Under the pieces are notes generated by a model. The model was given only the letters and a program-made list of their open reading frames with translations, was not told where the DNA came from and made no database searches. From Lentibacter sp. XHP0401 (GTDB lineage Bacteria > Pseudomonadota > Alphaproteobacteria > Rhodobacterales > Rhodobacteraceae): a stretch of 64,000 nucleotides of DNA. Below are positions 1 to 8,754 of the stretch, piece by piece (position 1 is the first letter of the stretch; each line of letters opens with the position of its first letter). Where the stretch lies: positions 62,001 to 126,000 of the forward strand of contig NZ_JAOWLC010000011.1 of the NCBI RefSeq assembly GCF_025751535.1. Reading direction: 5' to 3'. The position numbers were made by a program, and so were the translations under genes.

Positions 1-1
1 C

Positions 2-607
2 GCTTGGGACCGTGCGAAAACAGACCTGAGACTTGACGATCAGGCACAGTCGCTGAGCGTCAGCGCGCGCAAGCCCGACGAACCCGCCAAGGCCGACACC
101 TCCAAGCTCGACATCCTGCGAAAGGAATGGGCGCGCCTGACAGACACACACCAGTTCCTCCGCCTCACGTCAAAGCTCAAAATGAACCGCCTCGGGGCCT
201 ATCGCATCGCGGGTGAGCCCTTCGTGCGCGCGCTCGCGCCCACGGCCGTTGACCAGATGCTCCGGCAAGTCGCGGCAAGTGAACTGGAAATTATGGTGTT
301 CACAGGCAATCGCGGCTGCATCCAGATTCACTCCGGCCCGATAGAGACACTCAAATCCATGGGCCCTTGGCAAAACGTGCTGGACCCGCGCTTCAACCTT
401 CATCTGCGCCTCGATCACATCGCAGAAGTCTGGGCCGTCGAAAAGCCGACACAACGCGGACCAGCCGTCTCGATCGAAGCCTTCAATGCCGAGGGCGGGC
501 TTATTCTACAAGTCTTTGGCTTGGGCAAAGAGGGCCGCGATAGCCGCCCTGCTTGGGGTAAACTGGTGGCAGGCCTTGAAGGCCTCAACACAGAGGTGAA
601 CGCATGA
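2..607 (+). CDS. hmuS: Haemin-degrading/haemin transport factor HmuS (5' part missing)
   Basis: The frame is open from the first bases of the window, so only the C-terminal 201 residues are visible. This part matches the second repeat of HmuS/ChuS cytoplasmic haem proteins, which receive haem from the ABC importer and degrade or chaperone it. Seen: a run around MNRLGAYRIAGEPFVRAL, then IQIHSGPIETLKSMGPWQNVLDP-type sequence and FNLHLRLDHIAEVW, all typical of the family. It overlaps hmuT by four bases (ATGA), so it heads the hmuSTUV operon. The true start lies outside the window. Confidence 0.88.
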   Translation, partial: AWDRAKTDLRLDDQAQSLSVSARKPDEPAKADTSKLDILRKEWARLTDTHQFLRLTSKLKMNRLGAYRIAGEPFVRALAPTAVDQMLRQVAASELEIMVFTGNRGCIQIHSGPIETLKSMGPWQNVLDPRFNLHLRLDHIAEVWAVEKPTQRGPAVSIEAFNAEGGLILQVFGLGKEGRDSRPAWGKLVAGLEGLNTEVNA

Positions 608-1449
608 TCCGCGCTGCCTCTCTTGCCGCTTTCCTCATTTCTGCCCTGCCCGCAACGGCACAGGAAAAGACAAAAGGCATTGTTGCCGTAGGTGGCTCCG
701 TAACCGAGATCATCTACGCACTTGGCGCAGGTGACCGCGTGATCGCCCGCGACACAACCTCCAGTTTCCCCCCCGAGGTCGAGGCATTACCAGACATTGG
801 CTACATGCGCGCCCTGTCACCCGAAGGTGTTCTATCCGTCAACCCCGAGATCATTATCGCAGAAAGCGGGGCAGGCCCGACAGAGACCATCACTGTGCTG
901 GAAGGGGCGAACATCCCCTTCATCACAGTGCCCGACGAATACTCGGCATCGGGCGTCAGCGCCAAAATCATCGCCGTCGGAGAGGCCATAGGCGAAGAGG
1001 CAAACGCCAAGGCGCTTGCCGATGACCTAAAGCGCGAACTCGACGAGATAACACGCTCAACAAACGAAATGGCCGGCGACAACAAGAAACGGGTGCTCTT
1101 CATCCTCAGCACACAAGGCGGGCGCATCATGGCCTCAGGAACCGAAACCGCAGCGGCCGCGATGATAGAAATGGCAGGCGCTGAAAACGCGGTAAGCGCC
1201 TTTGACGGCTACAAACCCTTAACAGATGAGGCCGTTATCGCCGCCGCGCCCGATGCAATCCTGATGATGGACCGCGGAGGAGATCATGACAGCTCGATTG
1301 AGGAGTTGCTGCAAATGCCTGTCATTGCCTCGACACCTGCTGCCAAAAACCGCGCCGTGATCCGCATGAACGGCCTCTATCTGCTGGGTTTCGGCCCACG
1401 CACGGCCAAGGCCGTTGTCGATCTGAACCAAGCGCTCTACGGCGGCTGA
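604..1449 (+). CDS. hmuT: Haemin ABC transporter, periplasmic haem-binding protein
   Basis: 281 residues with an N-terminal signal peptide (hydrophobic stretch ending ALPATAQE). The mature part begins with the helical-backbone binding-protein pattern VAVGGSVTEIIYALGAGDRVIARDTTS-like sequence of HmuT/BtuF (TroA fold) proteins. It would capture haem in the periplasm and deliver it to HmuU. The ATG overlaps the stop of hmuS, and hmuU follows 4 bases after its stop. The position inside hmuSTUV supports the haem assignment over vitamin B12 or siderophore. Confidence 0.92.
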   Translation: MIRAASLAAFLISALPATAQEKTKGIVAVGGSVTEIIYALGAGDRVIARDTTSSFPPEVEALPDIGYMRALSPEGVLSVNPEIIIAESGAGPTETITVLEGANIPFITVPDEYSASGVSAKIIAVGEAIGEEANAKALADDLKRELDEITRSTNEMAGDNKKRVLFILSTQGGRIMASGTETAAAAMIEMAGAENAVSAFDGYKPLTDEAVIAAAPDAILMMDRGGDHDSSIEELLQMPVIASTPAAKNRAVIRMNGLYLLGFGPRTAKAVVDLNQALYGG

Positions 1450-1453
1450 TCCT

Positions 1454-2518
1454 GTGGCAATGATTGCAGATACCACCGTGCCGCAAGATCGTCGCCGCAC
1501 CGCACGGCGCGCGCACGTCTGGCTGACAGCCTTGCTGGTCCTCATCAGCATCGCAAGCCTTGCCATCGGCGCTTCCGGCACGTCCCTTTGGGGCGCCTTG
1601 CAAAAGCTCGTGTCAGGCCAACCGCTCAGCCAGACAGAACAGGTCGTCTTGTGGGATATTCGTATGCCACGGATGATCCTCGGTATCTGCGTCGGTGCAT
1701 CTTTGGCCGTTTCGGGCGCGGTGATGCAGGGGCTTTTCCGCAACCCTCTGGCCGACCCCGGAATCGTGGGGGTAAGCGCTGGTGCAAGCCTCGGTGCAAT
1801 CACCGCAATCGTTCTCAGCGGGCTTCTTCCTTTGGCCGCCATGGCATGGCTCGGCTTCTGGCTTGTGCCACTCGCGGCCTTTCTCGGCGGCTGGGGGTCA
1901 ACCATTCTGCTTTACCGCGTCTCGACACGGCGGGGGCGCACCTCCGTCGCGACAATGCTTCTGGCGGGCATAGCGTTGGGGGCACTGGCAGGGGCGCTGT
2001 CTGGTATCCTTGTCTACATGGCCGATGATGCGCAACTGCGTGATCTCACCTTTTGGGGATTGGGCTCACTGGCCGGCGCCACATGGGCCAAAGTTCTCGT
2101 CGCAGGCCCCGTTATTGTCCTCTCAATTCTGGTCGCAGCCTCGCTCGGCCACGGCCTCAACGGGCTGGCATTTGGCGAGGCAACGGCATCCCATATGGGC
2201 ATTCCCGTTCAACGCATCAAAAACGCGGCGATTCTGGCAGTCGCTGCCGCCACTGGCGCTGCTGTCGCAGTGTCTGGCGGCATCGGTTTTATAGGGATCG
2301 TCGTGCCGCACCTGTTACGCCTGTCAACGGGACCAGATCATCAACCCCTGTTGCTCAATGCAGCCCTGCTCGGCGCAAGCCTGCTGCTCATCGCCGATGT
2401 CATCAGCAGAGTCATCATTGCACCGGCCGAACTGCCCATCGGTATTGTCACAGCCGTTCTCGGCGCGCCGGTTTTCCTGTGGATTTTGCTGCGCCGCCGC
2501 GGATTGGTCGACCTATGA
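1454..2518 (+). CDS. hmuU: Haemin ABC transporter permease
   Basis: 354 residues, FecCD/BtuC-family inner-membrane permease with about ten hydrophobic segments. Family signatures visible are RMPRMILGICVGASLAVSGAVMQGLFRNPLADP-type sequence (residues about 70-105) and GIGFIGIVVPHLLR near the C-terminal third, the region contacting the ATPase. The start is GTG at 1454, four bases after the hmuT stop. The end overlaps hmuV by ATGA, showing translational coupling. Confidence 0.92.
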   Translation: MAMIADTTVPQDRRRTARRAHVWLTALLVLISIASLAIGASGTSLWGALQKLVSGQPLSQTEQVVLWDIRMPRMILGICVGASLAVSGAVMQGLFRNPLADPGIVGVSAGASLGAITAIVLSGLLPLAAMAWLGFWLVPLAAFLGGWGSTILLYRVSTRRGRTSVATMLLAGIALGALAGALSGILVYMADDAQLRDLTFWGLGSLAGATWAKVLVAGPVIVLSILVAASLGHGLNGLAFGEATASHMGIPVQRIKNAAILAVAAATGAAVAVSGGIGFIGIVVPHLLRLSTGPDHQPLLLNAALLGASLLLIADVISRVIIAPAELPIGIVTAVLGAPVFLWILLRRRGLVDL

Positions 2519-3300
2519 CACTGACAACACGCAACATACACGCCCGTATCGGCAAAAAAGAAATACTGCATGGCATTGATTTCACCGCCCGCGCGGGAGA
2601 AATCACCGCCATTGTCGGCCCCAACGGATCGGGCAAATCAACCCTGCTCAAAGCCATCACTGATGAAGTGGATTTCACAGGCGAGGTTATTCTGAACGGC
2701 CGGAACACCGCCAAAATGAAACCGTGGGAGCTTGCCGCCATGCGTGGCGTTCTGCCCCAATCCACAACGCTGGCCTTCCCCTTCACCGTGATCGAGGTGG
2801 TTCGCATGGGGCTAATGGCAGGGGCTTCCGGCGAACGCGCCGATATTCCCTCCCGCGCTTTGGCCGCCGTGGGCCTCGACGGTTACAGCGGACGTTTCTA
2901 TCAAGAGCTGTCCGGTGGCGAGCAGCAGCGCGCCCAGCTGGCGCGCGTTCTCTGTCAGGTCTGGCACCCCGTCGTTGATGGTGCCCCGCGCTGGCTGCTC
3001 CTGGACGAGCCTGTTGCCAGCCTCGACATCGGCCATCAGCTTCTGGTGATGCGGTTGATGAAAGACTACGCCTCGCGTGGTGGCGGCGTGGTCGCAGTCA
3101 TGCACGACCTGAACCTGTCGGCAATGTTTGCCGATCAAATGGCCATAATCATGAGCGGCACGCTTCTGACATCCGGCCCACCCGATACAGTCATCCAGAA
3201 TGACATCCTGTCAAAGGCATATGGCTGCTCCCTAACAGTCAACACAGCGCCTGAAGAGGGCCAAAGCTTCCTTCTCCCGCACCTTGCCATGCACAACTAG
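2515..3300 (+). CDS. hmuV: Haemin ABC transporter ATP-binding protein
   Basis: 261 residues starting at the ATG that overlaps the hmuU stop codon; longer in-frame starts upstream lie inside hmuU and are discarded. ABC ATPase motifs: Walker A GPNGSGKST, signature LSGGEQQRAQLARVL, Walker B LLLDEPVASLD, and a switch histidine in VMHDLNLSAMF. It powers haem import through HmuU. It is the last gene of the operon, and a hairpin follows directly. Confidence 0.93.
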   Translation: MTLTTRNIHARIGKKEILHGIDFTARAGEITAIVGPNGSGKSTLLKAITDEVDFTGEVILNGRNTAKMKPWELAAMRGVLPQSTTLAFPFTVIEVVRMGLMAGASGERADIPSRALAAVGLDGYSGRFYQELSGGEQQRAQLARVLCQVWHPVVDGAPRWLLLDEPVASLDIGHQLLVMRLMKDYASRGGGVVAVMHDLNLSAMFADQMAIIMSGTLLTSGPPDTVIQNDILSKAYGCSLTVNTAPEEGQSFLLPHLAMHN

Positions 3301-3301
3301 G

Positions 3302-3321
3302 CTCTCCCGCAGCGGGGAGAG
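3302..3321. terminator. Bidirectional hairpin between hmuV and serB-like gene
   Basis: Perfect 7-bp inverted repeat CTCTCCC / GGGAGAG around a 6-base loop, between two convergent genes and 1 base after the hmuV stop. There is no strong T-run on either side. It probably ends transcription from both directions. Confidence 0.5.
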
Positions 3322-3332
3322 GCGCAAAAGCA

Positions 3333-4226
3333 TCAGCTGTTTTGCACAATGTCAGAGCGGGCATAACCCTGCGCATAGAGCAGCGCGGTAAGATCACCAT
3401 GCGCAATATCAAGCTCGACAATTTCCCGCACGATAGGCTTGCCCATGTAGCTGGCGGGCAGGCCGCAAGCTTGCAGCATTTCGATATCGTTCGCTCCATC
3501 GCCGATGCAACATGCCATCTGCGGGTCAATACCCAACTCCGCGCAACAGCTCAGCAGAACCTCTTTCTTGGTTGCCCCGGTGCCAACGGGGTCGTGCAAC
3601 TCGCCTGTCATAACACCCCCCTGCATGACAGGGTGGTTTGCATAAACCATGTCAAACCCGCATATCCGCGCGACCTCATCGGCAAATATGCCAAACCCGC
3701 CTGTCGCAAGCACGGTCGTCGCCCCCGTAGCGCGCATGGTTTGCACAAGGCTGCGCGCGCCAGGCGCGATGCGAATGCGGCGGCTCAAGGCTTCCAGTTC
3801 TGCCTGCGTGGTTCCTGCAAAAAGCCGCGTTCGGTGTCTTAAAGACTGCTCGAAATCCAGCTCGCCTGCCATCGTGCGTGCGGTAATCTCTGCGACAGCC
3901 TCGCCAATCCCGCGGTCGCGAGCCATAAGATCAAGCATTTCGTCCAGAATTATGGTCGCTTCCATATCGGCCACCAACAATTTGCACTTCACAGGTTCAG
4001 CGCGGCTTATCCGCAGGTCAAACCCGTAGCGCTCGGCAATAGCCCTTACCTGCGGGCCGCTCGTCGCCGCATCAAAGCCAACGGCTCGCACAGCCCAAGC
4101 TTGCTCCGCACTTAGCGTTTTCATCACCTCGGCCTTCACGCCCGCTTGCTCAAGCGCGCCCAGAAAGCCGCTCAACCCCTTGCCGCCAAGACCCTCCGCC
4201 CCGATGATGACAAAAAACGAAATCAT
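3333..4226 (-). CDS. SerB-like HAD phosphatase with altered motif I
   Basis: 297 residues from the ATG at 4226, chosen because AAGGA lies 9 bases upstream; longer in-frame starts lack such a site. The layout is that of phosphoserine phosphatase: N-terminal ACT-like part, HAD motif I at residues 87-91, motif II TGG at 175-177, motif III lysine at about 220, motif IV GDGAND at 242-247. Motif I reads DMEAT, not the usual DMDST, so the general acid/base Asp is Glu at residue 89; motif II has Thr where SerB usually has Ser. It may be a paralogue with reduced or changed activity. It stands alone, convergent with hmuV. Confidence 0.75.
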   Translation of the reverse strand: MISFFVIIGAEGLGGKGLSGFLGALEQAGVKAEVMKTLSAEQAWAVRAVGFDAATSGPQVRAIAERYGFDLRISRAEPVKCKLLVADMEATIILDEMLDLMARDRGIGEAVAEITARTMAGELDFEQSLRHRTRLFAGTTQAELEALSRRIRIAPGARSLVQTMRATGATTVLATGGFGIFADEVARICGFDMVYANHPVMQGGVMTGELHDPVGTGATKKEVLLSCCAELGIDPQMACCIGDGANDIEMLQACGLPASYMGKPIVREIVELDIAHGDLTALLYAQGYARSDIVQNS

Positions 4227-4481
4227 GCTTAATATTCCTTGCTTACAAACAGCCCACACGCGGCAGCGCCCGCTCCATTGCGGACATCTCAGAAAGAGAC
4301 AGTGAGCATGATTTGCACAGCTTGTCAGGCGCTTTTAAACTGTCGCCTCATATTCGCGCTCTGGCCGCGGGCATCGCTCAAAAGCGGGGCAAGCGCGCCT
4401 CAAAAGCCACACCACGCACCCGTTTCCATATTTACTTCCCCTGAGGGATTGCTACCTTCCAATGATCTCTGCGTTTGCATT

Positions 4482-4563
4482 GCCGCCTCGTAGTGTCTGA
4501 AGACGGAAGCGTGGCACCATCCCCGTTACCTGATTGGGGAAGGGTCTCAGGCGGCTATTTTTG
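4482..4563 (+). promoter_or_regulatory. Structured leader upstream of aapJ
   Basis: A 7-bp closing stem GCCGCCT (4482-4488) / AGGCGGC (4549-4555) is followed directly by TATTTTT. Inside lie GTCT/AGAC and CCCC (4521-4524)/GGGG (4536-4539) helices. The element ends about 20 bases before the aapJ start. It could be an attenuator or an unnamed cis-regulatory RNA. No known riboswitch consensus is recognised. Upstream, 4227-4481 holds the divergent promoters and no convincing gene. Confidence 0.45.
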
Positions 4564-4582
4564 AAACCTAAAGGAAAAAACG

Positions 4583-5596
4583 ATGCGCAATTTTTTGAAA
4601 TTTGGAACAATCACCGCTGCTGCCCTAACTGCCGCAGGTATGGCCTCGGCCGCAACACTGGAAGACGTGCGCGCCGCAGGTGAGCTGGCTTGCGGAGTAA
4701 GCGAAGGCGTCCCCGGGTTCTCCAACCCGAACTCCGATGGTGACTGGGTCGGCCTTGATGCCGATATCTGCCGCGCCGTTGCTGCCGCCGTCTTGGGCGA
4801 TGCAAACGCCGTGCGCTTCGTGCCGCTCGCCTCCAAGCAAAAGGTTCTCGCCGTTTCCAGCGGTCAGGTTGATCTGACATCGCGCACAACCACATGGACC
4901 ATGAAACGCGACTCCGCCGAAGGCGTCGATTTCACAGCCGTTGTCTATTACGATGGGCAGGGTTTCATGGTCAGTTCCGAAGCGGGCATCAAAAGCGCCA
5001 AGGAAATGGACGGCGCAACCGTCTGCGTGACAACAGGCACAACGACCGAGCTCAACCTTGCCGACTTTGGCCGCGCCAATGGCCTTTCCCTTGAACCCGT
5101 CGTGTTTGAAGGCAAGCGCGAAGCGGTTGACGCCTATGCATCCGGCCGTTGCGATGCCCTGACAACCGACCTCAGCCAGCTCGCCGCCTTCCGCAGCAGC
5201 TTCGCCGACCCGAGCGCCCATAAAATCCTCCCCGAGGTGATTTCCAAAGAGCCGCTGGCCCCGCTGGTGGCCCACGGTGACAACCAGTGGAAAGACATCG
5301 TCACATGGGTGATTTACGGCCTGATCTCGGCAGAAGAGCTTGGCGTAACCCAAGCCAATGTCGCCGAAATGGCAGCAAGCTCGCAAGACCCCAACATCCA
5401 GCGTATGGTGGGTGCATCAGGTGACACTGGCGGCTTTATCGGGCTGGAAAGCTCATGGATGGCCGATGCGATCACGGCTGTGGGCAACTACGGCGAAATC
5501 TACGAGCGCAACCTCACAGCAACACTCGGGCTTGAGCGAGGCCTGAACGAGCTTTGGACCAAAGGCGGCATTCTTTACGCAATGCCCATCCGTTAA
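4583..5596 (+). CDS. aapJ: General L-amino acid ABC transporter, substrate-binding protein
   Basis: 337 residues with a signal peptide ending at ...GMASAATL. The mature sequence has the AapJ/BztA pattern: LACGVSEGVPGFSNPNSDGDWVG-like N-terminus, VPLASKQKVLAVSSGQVDL, TSRTTTWTMKRD and a C-terminal NELWTKGGILYAMPIR. It binds a broad range of L-amino acids in the periplasm for AapQMP. AAAGGA is present upstream of the ATG. The gene is preceded by the structured leader and followed by a strong hairpin, which fits higher expression of the binding protein than of the permeases. Confidence 0.95.
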   Translation: MRNFLKFGTITAAALTAAGMASAATLEDVRAAGELACGVSEGVPGFSNPNSDGDWVGLDADICRAVAAAVLGDANAVRFVPLASKQKVLAVSSGQVDLTSRTTTWTMKRDSAEGVDFTAVVYYDGQGFMVSSEAGIKSAKEMDGATVCVTTGTTTELNLADFGRANGLSLEPVVFEGKREAVDAYASGRCDALTTDLSQLAAFRSSFADPSAHKILPEVISKEPLAPLVAHGDNQWKDIVTWVIYGLISAEELGVTQANVAEMAASSQDPNIQRMVGASGDTGGFIGLESSWMADAITAVGNYGEIYERNLTATLGLERGLNELWTKGGILYAMPIR

Positions 5597-5622
5597 AGCG
5601 CGGTCCATCGCTTCAAAACAAG

Positions 5623-5646
5623 GCGGCTGGCATCCCTGCCAGCCGC
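5623..5646 (+). terminator. Intra-operon hairpin after aapJ
   Basis: Perfect 10-bp stem GCGGCTGGCA / TGCCAGCCGC with a 4-base loop, in the gap between aapJ and aapQ and without a T-run. It is likely an mRNA-stabilising or partial termination element that raises aapJ over aapQMP. Confidence 0.55.
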
Positions 5647-5673
5647 ACCGATACGCTTCACACGGAACCAGCA

Positions 5674-6846
5674 ATGCCCTCAGCCAAAAGAACAGCAAAA
5701 ACGGGTCTCTCCTTGCAGACCCTTTGGTCTTTCCTGTCTCAGGGGGCCGTTCTCGCCCTTGTGATGGGCATTGTTTACATCCTGTTTTCCAACACTCAGG
5801 AAAACCTCGCCTTGCGCGGCATCGAAAGCGGATTTGACTTTCTGGGCAAAGAAGCAGGCCTGCCGATCGGCGACAGCCTGATAGATTATGACCCGACCCG
5901 CGGCTACGGCTACGCCTTTCTTGTCGGAATACTGAACACTCTGTTCGTGTCCTTCCTCGCCATCATCTTTTCTACAATCCTCGGTGTATTCGTCGGAATC
6001 GCGCGGGTCTCGCACAACTGGCTTCTGGCAAAAATCGCTGCAATTTACGTTGAAACCCTGCGCAACCTGCCGCTGCTCCTCACCCTCTTTTTTGTCTACT
6101 CGGTCGTTCTGGCCGCCCTGCCACATCCGCGCGAGGCTATCGAGCTCATGGAAGGCGTCTACCTCTCCAAACGCGGCTTCTACCTGCCCCGCCCTCTGGC
6201 CGAGGCGGGCTTTACCGCCTTCCTCATCGCCGCCGCCGTTGCCCTCATTCTGGGCTTTGCTTTCTGGCGCTGGGCCATCTCCTACAAGCTGCGCACAGGT
6301 CGCTCCATGCCGGGTTTCTGGGGCGGGCTGGCCATCTTCGCCGCCCTCACAGGTCTGGCCTTTCTTGTCACTGGCCGCCCGCTCGGCAGCGAACTTCCCG
6401 TCTACGCGGGCTTCAATTTCAAAGGCGGCCTCGCCATGAAACCCGAGTTCGCCTCGCTGCTCATCGGTCTGGTGCTCTATACCGCCGCCTACATCGGCGA
6501 AAATGTCCGCAGCGGCATCCAGTCTGTCGAAGCAGGCCAGATCGAGGCCGCCAATGCGCTCGGCGTATCAAGCGGCGTGGTCACGCGCATGGTGCTGCTC
6601 CCGCAAGCCCTGCGCGTGACCATCCCCGCCACAACAAATGACTACGCCAGCCTCGTCAAGAACAGCTCCCTCGCGGTGGCCATCGGTTACCCGGATATGG
6701 TTTCCATCGGCGGGACCATTATTGGCCAGAACGGCCAGGCCGTTGAAATCATCGCCATGTGGATGGCTGTTTATCTGACAATCAATCTCATCATTTCGGT
6801 GGGCATGAATTTCCTGAACGCCCGCGTTCAGCTTGCCGAAAGGTGA
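5674..6846 (+). CDS. aapQ: General L-amino acid ABC transporter permease
   Basis: 390 residues from the ATG at 5674 (MPSAKRTAK). Further upstream starts overlap aapJ and the hairpin and are unlikely. It is a polar amino-acid (HisM-type) permease with the Aap/Bzt long insertion between the first transmembrane helices. The permease core includes VETLRNLPLLLTLFF, ENVRSGIQSVEAGQIEAANALG (the EAA loop that docks the ATPase) and PATTNDYASLVKNSSLAVAIGYPD. It pairs with AapM in the inner membrane. Confidence 0.93.
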   Translation: MPSAKRTAKTGLSLQTLWSFLSQGAVLALVMGIVYILFSNTQENLALRGIESGFDFLGKEAGLPIGDSLIDYDPTRGYGYAFLVGILNTLFVSFLAIIFSTILGVFVGIARVSHNWLLAKIAAIYVETLRNLPLLLTLFFVYSVVLAALPHPREAIELMEGVYLSKRGFYLPRPLAEAGFTAFLIAAAVALILGFAFWRWAISYKLRTGRSMPGFWGGLAIFAALTGLAFLVTGRPLGSELPVYAGFNFKGGLAMKPEFASLLIGLVLYTAAYIGENVRSGIQSVEAGQIEAANALGVSSGVVTRMVLLPQALRVTIPATTNDYASLVKNSSLAVAIGYPDMVSIGGTIIGQNGQAVEIIAMWMAVYLTINLIISVGMNFLNARVQLAER

Positions 6847-6850
6847 CCCG

Positions 6851-7951
6851 ATGACAGACGAAGCCAGAGTTTTCCAACCCGCAAAAGCGCGGCCCGCCCC
6901 TTCTAGCAAGCTGGGTGCCGTGGCATGGCTGCGCGAAAACCTGTTTGGCGGCTGGAAAGATACCGTCGTTACACTGATCCTCCTCGCGTTGCTTGCCGCC
7001 ACCGTGCCCAACCTCGTCGACTGGCTCTTCCTGCGTGCGACGTATGTGGGCGATGCCGATGTATGCCGTGCAAACGGCGGCGCGTGCTGGCCCTTCATCA
7101 TCGACAAGTTCAATGTCCTCATGCTCGGCGTCTACCCGCAAGAGCTTGGCTGGCGTCCCGGCCTCGCCGCAATCGCCCTGCTTGTCCTTGCGGGCCTCAC
7201 CTATACCAACCGCCTGCGCGGTATCTATCTGATCGTCGCATGGGCCGTCCTGCCGTTCTTCGCCCTCGTCATGATCGGCGGCGCATTCGGTATGCAGGAG
7301 GTCGATCAATCGCTCTGGGGCGGCCTCATGCTCAGTATCATGCTGGCGCTCGTCGGTGTGATCGTCTCGATCCCGCTTGGCGTGCTGCTCGCGCTTGGCC
7401 GCTACTATGGCTCGCCCGTGGTCATATCCCTCTGCGTGGCCTTCATCGAGCTTCTGCGCGGCGTGCCGCTGATCACCATCCTCTTCATGGCTTCCGTGAT
7501 GATGCCGCTGTTCTTGCCGCCCGATCTTGTCATCAACAACCTGCTGCGCATCCAGATCGCAATGATCATGTTCTCCTCCGCCTATATGGCCGAGGTGGTG
7601 CGCGGCGGTCTTCAGGCCATTCCTGCAGGCCAGACCGAAGCCTCCCTCGCACTCGGCGTTACCCGCACACGCACCATCGCCTTTGTCATCGTCCCGCAAG
7701 CGTTGCGCCATGTCTTGCCGCCCCTCGTCGGGCGCTGCATTGCGCTATTCAAAGACACCTCGCTGGTCATCATCGTGGGGCTTCTCGATTTCCTCGGGAT
7801 GATCAAAAACGCCGCCCTCGATACAAACTGGCTCGGCTTTCAGGCCGAGGCCTATGTCTTCGCCGCCTTCGTCTACTGGATCATCTGCTACAGCCTCAGC
7901 CTCTACGGACGCGAGCTGGAGCGCCGCGGCCCTGCCGCGCAAAAACGATAA
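6851..7951 (+). CDS. aapM: General L-amino acid ABC transporter permease
   Basis: 366 residues from the ATG at 6851, four bases after the aapQ stop; a start 18 bases earlier lies within aapQ. Second permease of the Aap system, with a large N-terminal extension. The conserved core is [19 protein letters not shown], then the EAA loop [21 protein letters not shown], then [18 protein letters not shown]. It forms the heterodimeric channel with AapQ. Confidence 0.93.
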   Translation: MTDEARVFQPAKARPAPSSKLGAVAWLRENLFGGWKDTVVTLILLALLAATVPNLVDWLFLRATYVGDADVCRANGGACWPFIIDKFNVLMLGVYPQELGWRPGLAAIALLVLAGLTYTNRLRGIYLIVAWAVLPFFALVMIGGAFGMQEVDQSLWGGLMLSIMLALVGVIVSIPLGVLLALGRYYGSPVVISLCVAFIELLRGVPLITILFMASVMMPLFLPPDLVINNLLRIQIAMIMFSSAYMAEVVRGGLQAIPAGQTEASLALGVTRTRTIAFVIVPQALRHVLPPLVGRCIALFKDTSLVIIVGLLDFLGMIKNAALDTNWLGFQAEAYVFAAFVYWIICYSLSLYGRELERRGPAAQKR

Positions 7952-7973
7952 CACCGACTTTCTGGAGCCCGTC

Positions 7974-8744
7974 ATGTCCGCAAAAATCCAAAGCCAGCTT
8001 GCCGCCGAAAAAACCGTCATCGAGATGCGCGACGTCAACAAATGGTATGGCGATTTCCATGTATTGAAAGACATAAACCTGACAGTCGCCGAAGGCGAAC
8101 GCATCGTCATTTGCGGCCCGTCAGGCTCGGGCAAGTCCACGCTGATCCGCTGCATCAACCATCTGGAAGAGCATCAGGAAGGCACAATCACTGTCAACGG
8201 AACCCTGCTCGACAAAAACAGCAAGAACATCACCCAGATCAGACGCGAGGTCGGCATGGTGTTCCAGCAGTTCAACCTGTTCCCGCATATGACAATCCTC
8301 GACAACCTCTGCTTCGCCCCGGTCTGGGCGCGCAACATGCCCCGCGCCGAGGCCGAAGAAATCGCCAACCGCTATCTTGAGCGCGTCGGCATCGCGGAAC
8401 AAAAAGACAAATTCCCGGGTCAGCTTTCAGGCGGCCAGCAACAGCGCGTGGCCATCGCCCGGTCACTCTGCATGAGTCCCTCGATCATGCTGTTTGACGA
8501 GCCCACATCCGCGCTCGACCCCGAGATGATCAAAGAGGTGCTCGACGTGATGATCGAGCTCGCCGGCACAGGCATGACGATGATATGCGTCACGCATGAA
8601 ATGTCCTTCGCCCGCTCGGTCGCGGACAGGGTCATCTTCATGGATGGCGGCGAGATCGTTGAAGAAAACACGCCCAACGAATTTTTCGACAACCCGCAAG
8701 TCGACAGAACCCAGCAGTTCCTCAGCCAGATCCTGCCACACTAA
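7974..8744 (+). CDS. aapP: General L-amino acid ABC transporter ATP-binding protein
   Basis: 256 residues from the ATG at 7974, 22 bases after aapM. Walker [11 protein letters not shown]-loop [14 protein letters not shown], signature [15 protein letters not shown], Walker [15 protein letters not shown] and switch region [15 protein letters not shown] are typical of polar amino-acid transporter ATPases. It is the last gene of aapJQMP and ends 10 bases from the convergent channel gene. Confidence 0.95.
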   Translation: MSAKIQSQLAAEKTVIEMRDVNKWYGDFHVLKDINLTVAEGERIVICGPSGSGKSTLIRCINHLEEHQEGTITVNGTLLDKNSKNITQIRREVGMVFQQFNLFPHMTILDNLCFAPVWARNMPRAEAEEIANRYLERVGIAEQKDKFPGQLSGGQQQRVAIARSLCMSPSIMLFDEPTSALDPEMIKEVLDVMIELAGTGMTMICVTHEMSFARSVADRVIFMDGGEIVEENTPNEFFDNPQVDRTQQFLSQILPH

Positions 8745-8754
8745 GCCGCAAAAC

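Noticed and set aside
4239-4493. 84-codon plus-strand frame before aapJ
   Set aside because: No ribosome site, no family resemblance, and it runs into the structured leader.
6791-7711. 306-codon minus-strand frame opposite aapM
   Set aside because: His/Asp/Gln-rich mirror of a membrane protein gene; no start signal.
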